Origin: Macrophomina tecta
Taxonomy: Eukaryota; Ascomycota; Dothideomycetes; Botryosphaeriales; Botryosphaeriaceae
Length of the DNA stretch: 64,000 bases
Direction: 5' to 3'
Assembly: GCA_024180945.1 (NCBI GenBank)
Contig: JAKSGN010000037.1
Coordinates: 2,361,501 to 2,425,500, forward strand
Shown here: positions 45,734 through 56,100 of the stretch, piece after piece
Numbering within the stretch: the stretch's first letter is position 1
Layout: each line of letters begins with the position of its first letter
Made by a program: the position numbers and the translations under genes
Notes under the pieces: generated by a model
Told to the model about the DNA's origin: nothing
What the model saw: the letters and a program-made list of their open reading frames with translations, nothing else
Databases searched by the model: none

Positions 45734-47588
45734 ACGTGGTTGATAACCGAGCTGCGCATACAACCGAGCTGCGCACCCTACCAATGCCGCGCGACTTTGC
45801 AGGCTAATATCTCAACACTACAACAAGCTATTGCAATGCAACAAGTTTATTTAGAATTTTTAAATTCATTAGTATCTAGCTTGCAGGTACGCAAATTGTG
45901 TCCTAGCATACCGCAGCGCCCGCAGCGCCTTTGTTGTGTCGCATCCCCACCCGTGCGCGCCCTCTTCGAAGACTCCCCACCCTCATCCCGCCCACCTACG
46001 TTGCTAGGAGCCATCAATTCAGCTGCCTCCTCTGCCGTCAACGACCCTCTAGTCTGGATATACTTCCTCTTGCCTGATTTCCGCTTGGTTAGAGTCTTAT
46101 TGGCCTCCCGCAAGTCTGTGATTTCGGCGCGCAACAACACCAGTTCGTGTGCCATCGCTATAGTGCCTTTTGTTAGCTGAACCACAGCTTCTTTCAAGGA
46201 ACTTGGCGAAGAACCTGCAGGAGGCGGAATCTTATTAAGGACAAAGGCTGATTGGAAGTCTACTTCGTGAAGAGTGCGCGGTGTTTTGGGCTCCCAAGGG
46301 GTGGTCTCTAGGGCAGGTGGCGTTGGCGTACGAAGCTTCACATCAAGCTTGGATAGCACCGCGTCTGGGTCTAGTGGGACTAGCCCAGCGCCTCTAAAGC
46401 TTGCAAGGATGTTCTCCTTCTTAAAAACCCGGTCGTGAGCTGCCCTGAAGGCTGGGAGGAACTCGGTCTTAGAGATATGGGTGACGTGCCTGCGCGCCAA
46501 GGCCGAGATCTCATCACCGTACGCGCGCTTCAACGGCGAATAGCAACCCACATCAAGTGGCTGCAATAGGTGCGACGCGTGTGGGGGCATACAGAGAGCG
46601 ATAATCCTGTTCTCCCTACAGAGATCCTGGAAATCCTGCGAGTTGTGGCTCTCGTGACCGTCGATTATGAGCAGCCGGTGCGTGCCCACGGTACGCGACT
46701 TTGTATGCGCGTTAAAATGCTTTAACCACTCGACTCCGAGCTCGTTGGTCGTCCAGCCGTTCTCGGTGACTCCAATAGGCCAATCCTCGGGCACGAGGCC
46801 GTCCTGGTACCAGGTGGAGATGTGCTTCTTGCCTGCGAAGATGATGAAGGGGGGAATCACAGAGCCGTCGGCACAGATACACTCAATCGCGGTGGTCCAC
46901 TCGCGATCGCCTGGCTGCACTAATTTCGCTTTGCCGCAGCGTTCTTCTGAGCCTGTAACCACGTACCGCGTCGAGATTACACCCATCATAAAGCCAGTCT
47001 CGTCAAAGTTGTAGCTGTCTTCATCAAGGATGCCATACTTCGCCTTTATATTGCGCACCAGCTCGAACCACCTGCCAATCACCTCTGGATCTTCGTTCAA
47101 GGCTCGCTGGCGATCATAGGAACGTGTCATCCGAACCCTGAGCGCAGGCGATCGCTTAATGAGGTTATCCACCCAGCGCTTGCCTGTTGGCTTGCCACCC
47201 CGCTCTGCTAGCAACCTATCGGCCATTGCTCGCACAGCAAGCTTCGTAGGCGGAAACCCTCTTAAATCCTGGTCCAATATACGCTCAACTATCACTAGCT
47301 CCTCTTCCTTGCTGAGCTTTCGCCCGTTGGCCTCGCAATCGCGTCGGGGGTCGCTCCACCGCGTCGGCTGCGGAGCGTACTTGGGGGAACGGCGTAGAGG
47401 GCCGCAGCGCGTCGCTCGCTTAAAGACGCGTTTCGTTTACGAGATTGTATAGCTAGCTTAATTCTCGCTTCGTTAGAAGATGTCAGTGTGTGGTGTTGTG
47501 GATGCATCGCGTTTGAAGGTAGGTAGGATGGATTTTGGTGGTGGGGTGCGCAGCTCGGTTGTATGCGCAGCTCGGTTATCAACCACGT
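45734..47588 (-). mobile_element. Fot1/pogo-like DNA transposon A, 1855 bp, structurally complete
   Basis: The TIRs are about 46 bp, perfect, starting ACGTGGTTGATAACCGAGCT and holding two copies of AACCGAGCTGCGCA. TA flanks the element (45732-45733 and 47589-47590), the canonical target of this superfamily. It sits in the 3' LTR of G1; the empty site is seen in the 5' LTR near 38240. It carries one transposase gene on the minus strand with a one-base frameshift. There is no RIP signature, in sharp contrast to the LTR around it. Confidence 0.94.
45847..47507 (-). pseudogene. Fot1-like DDE transposase of A, one frameshift near the N-terminus
   Basis: The long frame, from 47295 down, codes 482 aa. 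It begins inside the protein with MIVERILDQDLRGFPPTKLA, part of the CENP-B-type DNA-binding domain. The first helix-turn-helix lies upstream in another frame (47507 to about 47350; SLSERRAAALYAVPPSTLRS). Compared with B, one base is missing in the G run at 47346-47350 (C run on the coding strand), which separates the two frames. The catalytic residues are D98 (YNFDETGFMMG), D212 (LLIIDGHESHNS) and D248 (LQPLDVGCYSPLK), numbered in the 482-aa frame, with 35 residues between the second and third. The C-terminal zinc knuckle reads RRCGRCGMLGHNLRTC. If the frameshift is real, the enzyme would lack its first DNA-binding helix unit. A sequencing error in the homopolymer is possible. Confidence 0.88.
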
Positions 47589-47702
47589 TATCTATTATTC
47601 TAATTCTTTACCCTTCTTTTATTCTTTAAGGAAAACCCTACTACTATCTAATTCTACTAGATAACTCTAAAGCCTAGTAGAAGAGGCCACTATTATAGAT
47701 AG

Positions 47703-48655
47703 CTATATTAATAGTCTTTCTAAGATTCTTAAATAGTCTAATATAAATAAATTTAGTTTTTATATTATACTTTAATTCTTTATAAAAAATATATTTAAGG
47801 AATTTTATTCTAGTTAAGATAGAAAATAAGTATATAGAATTCTATAATATATTTTAAAACTAACTAAGTTTACTAAAGGTTTTAAATTCGAAAAGTAGCT
47901 TTTTATTCTTTATTTTTACTACTAAAGACTTATCTAATTATATTAATAAAGTAATTATAGTTAGCGAATAAGCTACTAGTCTTTATATATAAAGTAGCTA
48001 AGCGAAAATTCTTTTAGTAGGGTTTAAATTATCGCTCTATATTATTTCTAAGATAGATTTTTATAAAGTAAACTCTTTTCTTATTATTCTTAAATAAGAT
48101 TTTATAGAAATTAAAGTAATTCTCTAGCTAGACTAGAAAGTTATTCAGCTTATACTAGTCTTTATTATAAGTATTAGGGGTCTTAATCTTTAGTTTAGTA
48201 TTATAAAGAATTAGTCCTAGTATTATAGAAGTAACTAGAATAAAGAGCTATATAGTATAATTAATAGTAAAAGCTTATTTTCTAATAAAGTATTCTAAAA
48301 GAACTTAATTATAGTTATTACTAATATCTTTTAGTACTTAGAATCTATTAATTACTTAGTTTAAAGATACTATATCTAAAAAATAGACTTCTAAAATAAG
48401 TAGTCTTATATTAAGGGCTAGGGTTTAAGAAATTAAAAAGTAAATTAATTAGAGCTATTTCTTCTTTATTAGAAGACTATTTCTAATTTTAGTCTAGAAT
48501 ATTATAGTTAGTAGTTTTTAGAGCGAGGTTATTTCTAGTATCTATAAGAAGATAGTTAAAGTATTATATTATTACTTTTTTTAGAAAAATATATTATTAA
48601 GTAGATTAGGCTTTTTAGAAATTATTATAGTAGATAGAAAAGGTTTTATATATAA
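47703..48655 (-). pseudogene. gypsy X copy C, 5' part (gag/leader)
   Basis: This continues 34507-37563 after the G1 insertion and its target duplication. It matches 14089-15040 of copy A closely, including TTCTCTAGCTAG.CTAGAAAG near 48120 and TTCTAATTTTAGTCTAGAAT near 48480. I see no usable frame; it corresponds to the gag and 5' leader of X. Confidence 0.78.
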
Positions 48656-48809
48656 AATTAAAGTATAAATTAATTAATAAATTAACTATAAGGGTCTTAT
48701 TTACTATAAATAAGTATAGTCTATATATATAGAATATTTAATTAGATTATAGTAGATTACTAGCTAGCTTATCTTAATCTAATAAGCTAAGTAATCTATA
48801 ATTAGTATA

Positions 48810-50665
48810 ACGTAGTTTACAAGCGAGCCGCCACTCCAAGCGAGCCGCCACCCTCACCAGCTTTCTACGCCTTCACACGCATATCGTTCAACAACGCATT
48901 AAAATATAATAAGAACAACAACTATCCTAGCTTAAGAAGCCTCCCCAGTATCTTTTTGGCACGTCCGAGAATTGTGCCCTGGCTCCCTACAGCGCCTACA
49001 GCGCGCTGTTTGCTGCCTACTCACACCAGATCGCGCCTTGCCTTGACGCATTTCGCCCTCAAGTCGCTCATTAACGTCATTTTGAGCAATAGTTTCCATG
49101 CCCTCTGCCTTTGTTAAGGTGCCTCGCTTCTGGATCCGCTTTCTTTTGCGCTGTTTACGCTTTGTGGCGGCCTCATTTGCCTTCTGAAGGCTGGAGACCT
49201 GATCGCGTAACAAGACCATCTCATGCACCATCAGCTGAGCCCCCTTGGTAAGCCGATTAAGCGAGTCAATCATTGAAGTAGGCGACGAATCTTGGTGCCT
49301 TTGAATCCGATCGCGAATTAGGGTTGATTGGGACTCTAGTTCTCGCGCGTTGCTTGGTGTTTTCGACTCCCATAGAGCAGCCTCTGGGGCAGCTGGTGGT
49401 GTTGGCGTACGAAGCTTCACATCAAGCTTTGATAGCACCGCATCTGGGTCGTACGGCACTAGCCCAGCTCCTCGAAAGCTTGCGCAGATGTTAGCCTTTG
49501 TGATTGACTTATCAAAGGCTGCTTTGAAGGCTGGTAGGAACTCAAGCTTTGTGATATGGTTGATGTGGTTGCGCGCCAAGCCTCCAATCTGATCCCCATA
49601 CGCGCGCTTCAACGGCGAGAAGCAGCCCACATCAAGCGGCTGGAGCACGTGCGACGAATGGGGAGGCATGCAGAGGGTAATAATCTTCTCCTCCTTACAG
49701 ATCGCCTGGAATTCAAGCGAGTTGTGGCTCTCGTGGCCGTCGATAATCAGCAGCCGATGCGTCCCCACCGTACGCGCCTTCGTATGCTTGTTGAAGTGCT
49801 TTAGCCACGCAACCCCAAGCTCATTCGTTGTCCAGCCGTTGTCACTAACTGCGATAGCCCAATCGCCAGGTATATCGTCGTCCCCATACCAGGCAGAGAG
49901 GTGGTGCTTGGCCGCGAAGATGATGAATGGTGGAATCGCCCACCCAGCAGCGTTGATTCCTTGGATGACAGTCACCCACTCACGGTCGCCTGGCTGTACC
50001 GCCTTTGGTCGATTGCGCCTCTCCGAGCCTGTAACAACGAGCTGAGCTAATATCTTGCCTACCATAAAGCCAGTCTCGTCGAAGTTGTGGGTGTCTTCGT
50101 CAAGGATGCCGTACTTCTCCTTCGTACGCTGCACAAGCTTAAACCACTCGCTAAGGACCTTAGGATCCTCACACAAGGCCCGCTGGCGATCATACGGTCG
50201 ATTTAATTGAGCTTTAAGCTGCGGAGTCCGCCCAACAAAGTTCCTTGGCCAATGTGTGCCAACCTGGCCAGCAGCGCGCTCAGCAAGCAGTTTGTTAGCC
50301 ATATCCCGCACTGCATCCAACGTAGGCGCAAAGCCTCGCGAATCTAGGTCAAGTATGTGTTGAATAATTGCCTCCTCCTCGGGTTTTGTAAGCTTCTTTG
50401 AATTGGGCTCGCAATCGCGTCGTGAGGCGACTCCAGCGCGTCGGTCGCGGAGCGTGGTTCGGGGGATGTTGAACGTTGATGCAGCGCGCTTTACGCTCCG
50501 GATCTGCTTCTTATCAATAGCTGAGATAGCGAGGAAGATATCTGCTTCGTTGTAGGTTGATCGAGTAGTAGTTGGTTGAGCCATTGTAGTCGAAAGGTGA
50601 CGCGTCGCGTAAAGTTGGTGAGGGTGGCGGCTCGCTTGGAGTGGCGGCTCGCTTGTAAACTACGT
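48810..50665 (-). mobile_element. Fot1/pogo-like DNA transposon B, 1856 bp, intact
   Basis: The TIRs of about 50 bp start ACGTAGTTTACAAGCGAGCC and contain two copies of AAGCGAGCCGCCAC. TA flanks the element on both sides (48808-48809 and 50666-50667). It interrupts an X LTR whose empty form is visible at 15190 (TTAGTATACTAGGTAATA). It encodes one complete transposase. RIP marks are absent, and the GC content is far above the surroundings. Structure and coding capacity look fit for activity, but activity cannot be judged from sequence. Confidence 0.95.
48932..50584 (-). CDS. Fot1-like DDE transposase of B, 550 aa, complete
   Basis: Cut-and-paste transposase of the pogo/Fot1 group, expected to act in the nucleus on the TIRs of B. 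The start at 50584 lies just inside the right TIR and precedes the DNA-binding region. Residues 10-50 hold a Psq-type helix-turn-helix (VKRAASTFNIPRTTLRDRRA). Residues 65-130 form the CENP-B-type second unit with RGFAPTLDAVRDMANKLLAE. The catalytic triad is D169 (HNFDETGFMVG), D282 (LLIIDGHESHNS) and D318 (HVLQPLDVGCFSPLK), a DD35D spacing. Residues 430-490 look helical and basic (KRKQRKRKRIQKRG). The end carries the zinc knuckle RCRRCREPGHNSRTC. No stop or frameshift is present. It resembles the transposase of A throughout, but the two are clearly different at the DNA level, so they are separate families. Confidence 0.96.
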   Translation of the reverse strand: MAQPTTTRSTYNEADIFLAISAIDKKQIRSVKRAASTFNIPRTTLRDRRAGVASRRDCEPNSKKLTKPEEEAIIQHILDLDSRGFAPTLDAVRDMANKLLAERAAGQVGTHWPRNFVGRTPQLKAQLNRPYDRQRALCEDPKVLSEWFKLVQRTKEKYGILDEDTHNFDETGFMVGKILAQLVVTGSERRNRPKAVQPGDREWVTVIQGINAAGWAIPPFIIFAAKHHLSAWYGDDDIPGDWAIAVSDNGWTTNELGVAWLKHFNKHTKARTVGTHRLLIIDGHESHNSLEFQAICKEEKIITLCMPPHSSHVLQPLDVGCFSPLKRAYGDQIGGLARNHINHITKLEFLPAFKAAFDKSITKANICASFRGAGLVPYDPDAVLSKLDVKLRTPTPPAAPEAALWESKTPSNARELESQSTLIRDRIQRHQDSSPTSMIDSLNRLTKGAQLMVHEMVLLRDQVSSLQKANEAATKRKQRKRKRIQKRGTLTKAEGMETIAQNDVNERLEGEMRQGKARSGVSRQQTARCRRCREPGHNSRTCQKDTGEAS

Positions 50666-50824
50666 TATAGGGTAATAAATCTACCTTTTATTCTTTAGAG
50701 CGTAATCTAGGCTAAGAATTTTCTATTCTAAGGGCTTAAAATCTTTTTTAAAAAGTAGAATTATTTTTTCCCTATTTTCTCTAGTTAGTATTATAATAAT
50801 CTTAGTAGTATTTCGCCTTATTAT

Positions 50825-51563
50825 TATTACGAACCCCACGGGTAGTAGTTTTATATAGGTAAATATCTTTTAAGAAATAAAAATCCTTATAAAAGAAAAT
50901 TACTATAGAAAAATACTACTTATAGAAAAATAGTACTTAGAGAGCTTAGTTAAGAAGAAAATAACGTAATAGAATTTTATAAAAAAATATCTTTCTTAGA
51001 AAAATAGTTTTTATATAGAAATAATAAAAGCTATAATTATAAAAAACTATAATCTAGCGGTATAATACTCTCTTAGTAAGAATTATAAATAGAATCCAAG
51101 AAACTAATAAAGAAGTATATTATATAATAATAAATAAGATAAATATTACTATTATTTATAAAAAGAAGGTAAAAGTTAAATTCTAAGAAATAAACTTTAG
51201 TATCTAGATTATATATAGAATTAACTTTTAGATCTTTATAGATTCTAGACCTACTTACTAGATTACTACTAATTCTAGCCCTACTAGATCTTATAAGATC
51301 TAAATATTATACTAGATTATTATAACTTTTTTATAGTATATAAATATACTTATTAGATAGTACTTTAATCTCTATAGTTAACTTAAAGTTCTAATATAAA
51401 TCTATTAAAGATAATAAACCTAATATATACTATATATTAATATATTATATAATTACTATTATTATTTTAATTTTTTACTCTTCTCTTATTCTTTAAGGTA
51501 AACTTATAGCTATCTAATTCTACTAGGTAATTCTAAAGCCTAGTAAAAAAGGCTACTATTATA
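50825..51563 (+). repeat. gypsy G2 5' LTR (739 bp)
   Basis: Begins TATTACGAACCCCACG and ends GGCTACTATTATA. It pairs with 59156-59894, which has exactly the same length, and is related to the G1 LTR in its second half. Confidence 0.92.
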
Positions 51564-51899
51564 CTTTAACTATTATTCTTATAAGAAAAGATAGTTTCGA
51601 GAAGAGAAATACTTAATAACTAAATAGTATTATCTAATACTTAATACTAACTAAGTAATATAATAAATAATATTAATATAAATAATAATAATTTTTTATA
51701 ACTAATTATAGCTAACCTCTTTTAGGTTATTTAAGATATATAAGGCTAAATTAGTAAACTTCGTAGATAACTCTAGAAGTAGACTAATAAAAATACCTAG
51801 CTCTATTAATAAATAGATAAACTTTATAACTAAGCTATTTTAATAGCCTCTATTCTAGTAATAGTTTATATTTTAATATTAATAATAATTTAATCTTCT

Positions 51900-53100
51900 A
51901 ATAGAAGTACGAAGATAGCTTAGCTAGATTTATTCTATAATAATTAAAAGAAACTTTAGATCTTTCTTTTATAACTTAATCTATATTTTTTTTTATCTCT
52001 AGAGACTTTTCTATTAATAATAAAAAAATAATATTTATAGCTATCTATCTCTACGATATTATAGTATAATAGTTCGAGCCCTATCTTAGAGACTAAATAG
52101 AGAAAGAACTAAATGTATATAAAAAAAATACTAAAAAAGTCTTTAGTAGTTATAAATACTTTATAACTTAGATTAAGTAAAGTTTTAGAGACCTTAACGA
52201 GATTAATAAGGCCTAATAAGCTATTTTAAATATTTATTAAAAGATCTTAGTAGCGAACTATATTATAGAATTCTAGAAGACTATAGTATATCTAAATAAC
52301 TAGTTTAACTACTCCCTTATAAACTACTACTACTGAGAACTTAAGAAAAGGGTTAAGAACTAACTTATAATATAAGATAATTTTAAAATTCTAAATAAGC
52401 TTATTAAGCTAGCTATTAAATATAATAACTATCTTTTTAAGTACTAATCCGAGAAATATAAGATAAACTATAGGGCTAATACCTCGTAACTAGTATACCC
52501 TAGATATACTTAGAAAGAAGAAAATACTATAAAACTAGATAATATTAACTACTAGAATAATCTACTAAAAAGAAATAATAACTATAAAAAAAATAATAGC
52601 TATAAAAAAAAGTAGCGTAGAGAATAAACTTTAAAGTAAAGATAAAGATTTAAAAAAGAACTATATGTCTACTATAGTAAGATCTAAAAAAAGATATACT
52701 ACTACCTTAAAATAAATAAATAAGTCTTAGCTATAATATAAGAATTAAAAAGCCGAGAAGTCTCTATAGTTACTAAGTAAGAAAATTTCTTTACTAAAAT
52801 TAATAAGTAATATAAAGAAAGCTAAAGCCCTAAGTACTAAAAGCTTAGCTAGATAGTCTACTATAATAATAACTATACTACTTACTAGAGTAATAAGAAT
52901 ACTATAAACTAGTATTCTAAAAAGCTATAATATATTAATATAACTTTTAAAATAAAAGAAGAGCTTATAGAGATTTTTTCTAATAATAAAAACCTAGTTA
53001 ATAGTAATATAAGAGAGCTATATAATAGTATTCTAGATTTAAACACGATTAATAATAAATAGTAGTAAAATAAAGCTATGCTTATAAGAATAATTAAGTA
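51900..53100 (+). pseudogene. G2 gag remnant
   Basis: The translation contains RDFSINNKKIIFIAIYLYDI near 52000-52065, parallel to RDFSIDDKKIIFTTTYLRN of G1, and LDKLIKLAIKYN-like sequence near 52390-52440. The zinc-knuckle part is not recognisable. As in G1 the gag frame is offset by -1 from the pol frame. TAG and TAA are frequent. Confidence 0.75.
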
Positions 53101-56100
53101 TCTAACTTAATATAAAGAAATATATTATATTACTAATAGCCTAGAGCCTATAGTTACCTAGATTCTAGGCTCTATAATCGACCTTACTATATAATAATAT
53201 AAGATACTATAAGAAAAGATATATACACGCATTTAGTAAAATAATACCTAGGGTTTCTAGAAAAGATCACTACTTAAAATAATTAATAAACTTATATCCT
53301 AGTTAAAAAATAAGGTGTAAGAAGTATAATATAACGGCGGCCTTATCTACTAGGCTTTAAAGTTATTTAGTAGGGTTAGATAGTAGTAAGTTTTACCTTA
53401 AAGAATAAGAAAAGAATAAAGAATTAGAATAATAGATAATAATTATATAATAGATTAGTATATAGTATACGTTAGGCTAGTTACCTCTAATAAGTCTTAT
53501 ATTAGAATCTTAAGTTAACTATAAAGATTAAAGTACTATCTAAGAAGTAGGTCTATATATTATAGAAAATATATAATAATCTATAGATAGTAGTAGATAG
53601 TTAGTATTCTTTATTATTTAAGTATTATAAAAAATAGTTATAATTCTTTATTATTTAGTAGACCTAGTAGATTCTACGTAACTTAGGCGCTAATATCTAT
53701 TTCTTAAAATTTAACTTCTTTTTTAATAAGCGAATAATATATCTACTATTCTCTTATTTATTTTTATACTTAAAAGTTAACTTTCTAGATTTTATCTCTT
53801 ACTCTTAGTAAGAATATATACTTTTATACTTACTATCTAACTTAGCTAAGTATACTTTTATAACTAATTCTTTTTCTATAGGATTCTATTCTTAGTATAT
53901 TACTATACTATATAGGTATTATTTCTATATAGGCTTCTACTATAGTCTAGCCTAGGCCTATATACGCCGTTCTTTCTTAAGGCTAGTTTTTCTATATAGA
54001 TACCTTAGTCGTATAGCTCTACTACTTATAAGAATTTTTAGCTTTTATAGTACTTTTTTCTATATAGGCTTTCTACTTATAGAATTATAAAGTCCTTATC
54101 CCCTAGGATTTATAATATATAATAATACTAAGATCTATAATATCTTTATAATATAGCCTATACCCTCTATTAGTACGGTATAGTAACTAGAAATAGAAGT
54201 ATCTTATAATAGATATTTTATAAGAAATATAATATACCTATCTTCTAGTATTAGATCTAAAATAGGTAGATTTATTAAAGATAACTAATTAAGTATAGTA
54301 GATAAATATAATAGAAAGATATTCTAGTTCTAGTTAATAAATAGAATAAATATATCTATTATAAAATAATAAAATAACTAATATTAAAAAACTAGATAGC
54401 TCTTCTAAATAGAGATCCTAGAAAAGACCATTAAATAAATTTCTTAACTAGATTATATATATAGCGAACGGAATTATACTTACTAAATTAAACCTATATT
54501 AGCTTTTATATATTCTAGTTATATTCTATAGAAAAAAAGGTAATAGCTATAATTAATAGTAGTATATAAGGTATATTTATTAATTCTAAGTTTATTATTA
54601 AGAATTAACTATTCTAGTAAGTAAAAAATTACTTTTATTAGCTAAGTATAGTAGACAGCTCTCTAGTAAAATATAAAAATAGCTAGATGCGAATTAAAAT
54701 AGAAGAAATACTCCTTACTATTAAAAATTACTAGAAATAAATTAATCTTAATATAATAATAATTCTTAAATATAATATTATTCTAGAAATATTATAACTA
54801 AAGACCTATAAGCTATATATTAGCTAAAGAATAGAAACTATTATATTTTTTAATAAATACTATAGATACTACCTTATAATAATAAGAAGCTAATAGAGTT
54901 AAAAGAAAGTACTAAAGCTAAAGAGCTAAAGTAAAATCTTTAAACTAAGATAATAAAATAATAAAATATCTATAAATATTAGATAAATTAGCTATCGAGT
55001 ACTAAAGCTTATAATAAAATAAAAAGAAAAGGCCTATAGAATTTATATAAAACTTAGTAAGAATACTAACTAAAAGACTTTTACTTATATAATATAAGAC
55101 CTTATAGATAAGAATAAAAATAGCCTAAAGCTAATTAAAGAAGACTACTCCTAGAGACTTAATAAATAATATAACTACTTAGATAAAGTAAATACTAGTC
55201 TCCTTAGATATAAGAGCTATAATAATAAAGATATTTTAGTAGCTAAGATTAGTATAGACCTTAGCAAAATTATAAGACCTACTATAAATAAATTAGTATC
55301 TATACTAGAATTAGAGATAGTTCTATAGAAGTTCTAAAATATACTTTGAATATTCTAAGAAAAAGATAAAGAATAACTACTGGAGTATTAGCTATAGAAT
55401 TATAAGATACTTCTACTCTTAAAAATATAATTAGTATTTAAGTCTATCTACTTCTTATTAAAGACAAAGGCTAAAGTATTATAAAAATATATTAATAAGA
55501 ACTTAGAATAAGAATATATATAATTTTTATAGTTATTAATAAAATACTCTATTCTATTTATTTTTAAGAATAATAGTAGCTTTACCTTTATATTAACTAC
55601 TATTAGCTAAATAATATTATAGTTAAGAACTAATATCTATTACCTCATATTAATAAATTATAGAATAAACTTTATAATACTAAGTTTTTTTTATAAAACT
55701 AGATCTTTAAGAAGGTTATTATCTAGTCTATATTAAGAAAGATAAAGAATAGAAGACGGCATCTTAAATATAATTTAAATATTATAAGTATATAGTAATA
55801 TTCTTTAGGCTTACTAATATATTAGCTATCTTCTAAAGTCTAGTTAATAATATACTACGTTTATATTTAGATATATTTACCTTAGCTTACCTAGACGATA
55901 TTCTAATATACTTAAAAATACTTAAAAAATATAGTAAGTATATAAGAAAAGTTCTAAAGGCCTTAGATAAGTAAAACCTCTAAATAGCCCTAGAAAAAAA
56001 TAAATAATATATATAAAAAATAAAATACCTAGGGTTTATTATTACTCTAGAATATATTAATATAGATAATAAGAAACTAGATATAATTAAAGATTAACTA

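Larger units (their letters stand above)
37564..47697 (+). mobile_element. full-length chromodomain Ty3/gypsy element G1
   Basis: LTR to LTR with the perfect target duplication GATAG. The order inside is gag, protease, RT, RNase H, integrase, chromodomain (all plus strand), then an antisense frame, then the polypurine tract AAAGGAGGGGATAG and the 3' LTR. Transposon A lies in the 3' LTR. The size without A is 8.3 kb. It is inserted in X copy C. It is RIP-mutated but keeps many CG sites, and the reading is still easy to follow. Confidence 0.92.
45046..47697 (+). repeat. gypsy G1 3' LTR, split by transposon A
   Basis: The LTR parts are 45046-45733 and 47591-47697, together 795 bp, exactly the length of the 5' LTR. 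It is preceded by the polypurine tract GGAGGGGATAG and followed by the target duplication GATAG. Confidence 0.92.
48656..50799 (-). repeat. X-family LTR of copy C, split by transposon B
   Basis: The LTR parts on either side of transposon B and its TA duplication total 286 bp, the same as the other X LTRs. It is the 5' LTR of copy C. Confidence 0.87.

Noticed and set aside
46667..47452. Plus-strand frames of about 100 codons inside transposon A (and the similar ones in B)
   Set aside because: They are shadows of the transposase genes on the minus strand, which carry clear motifs.
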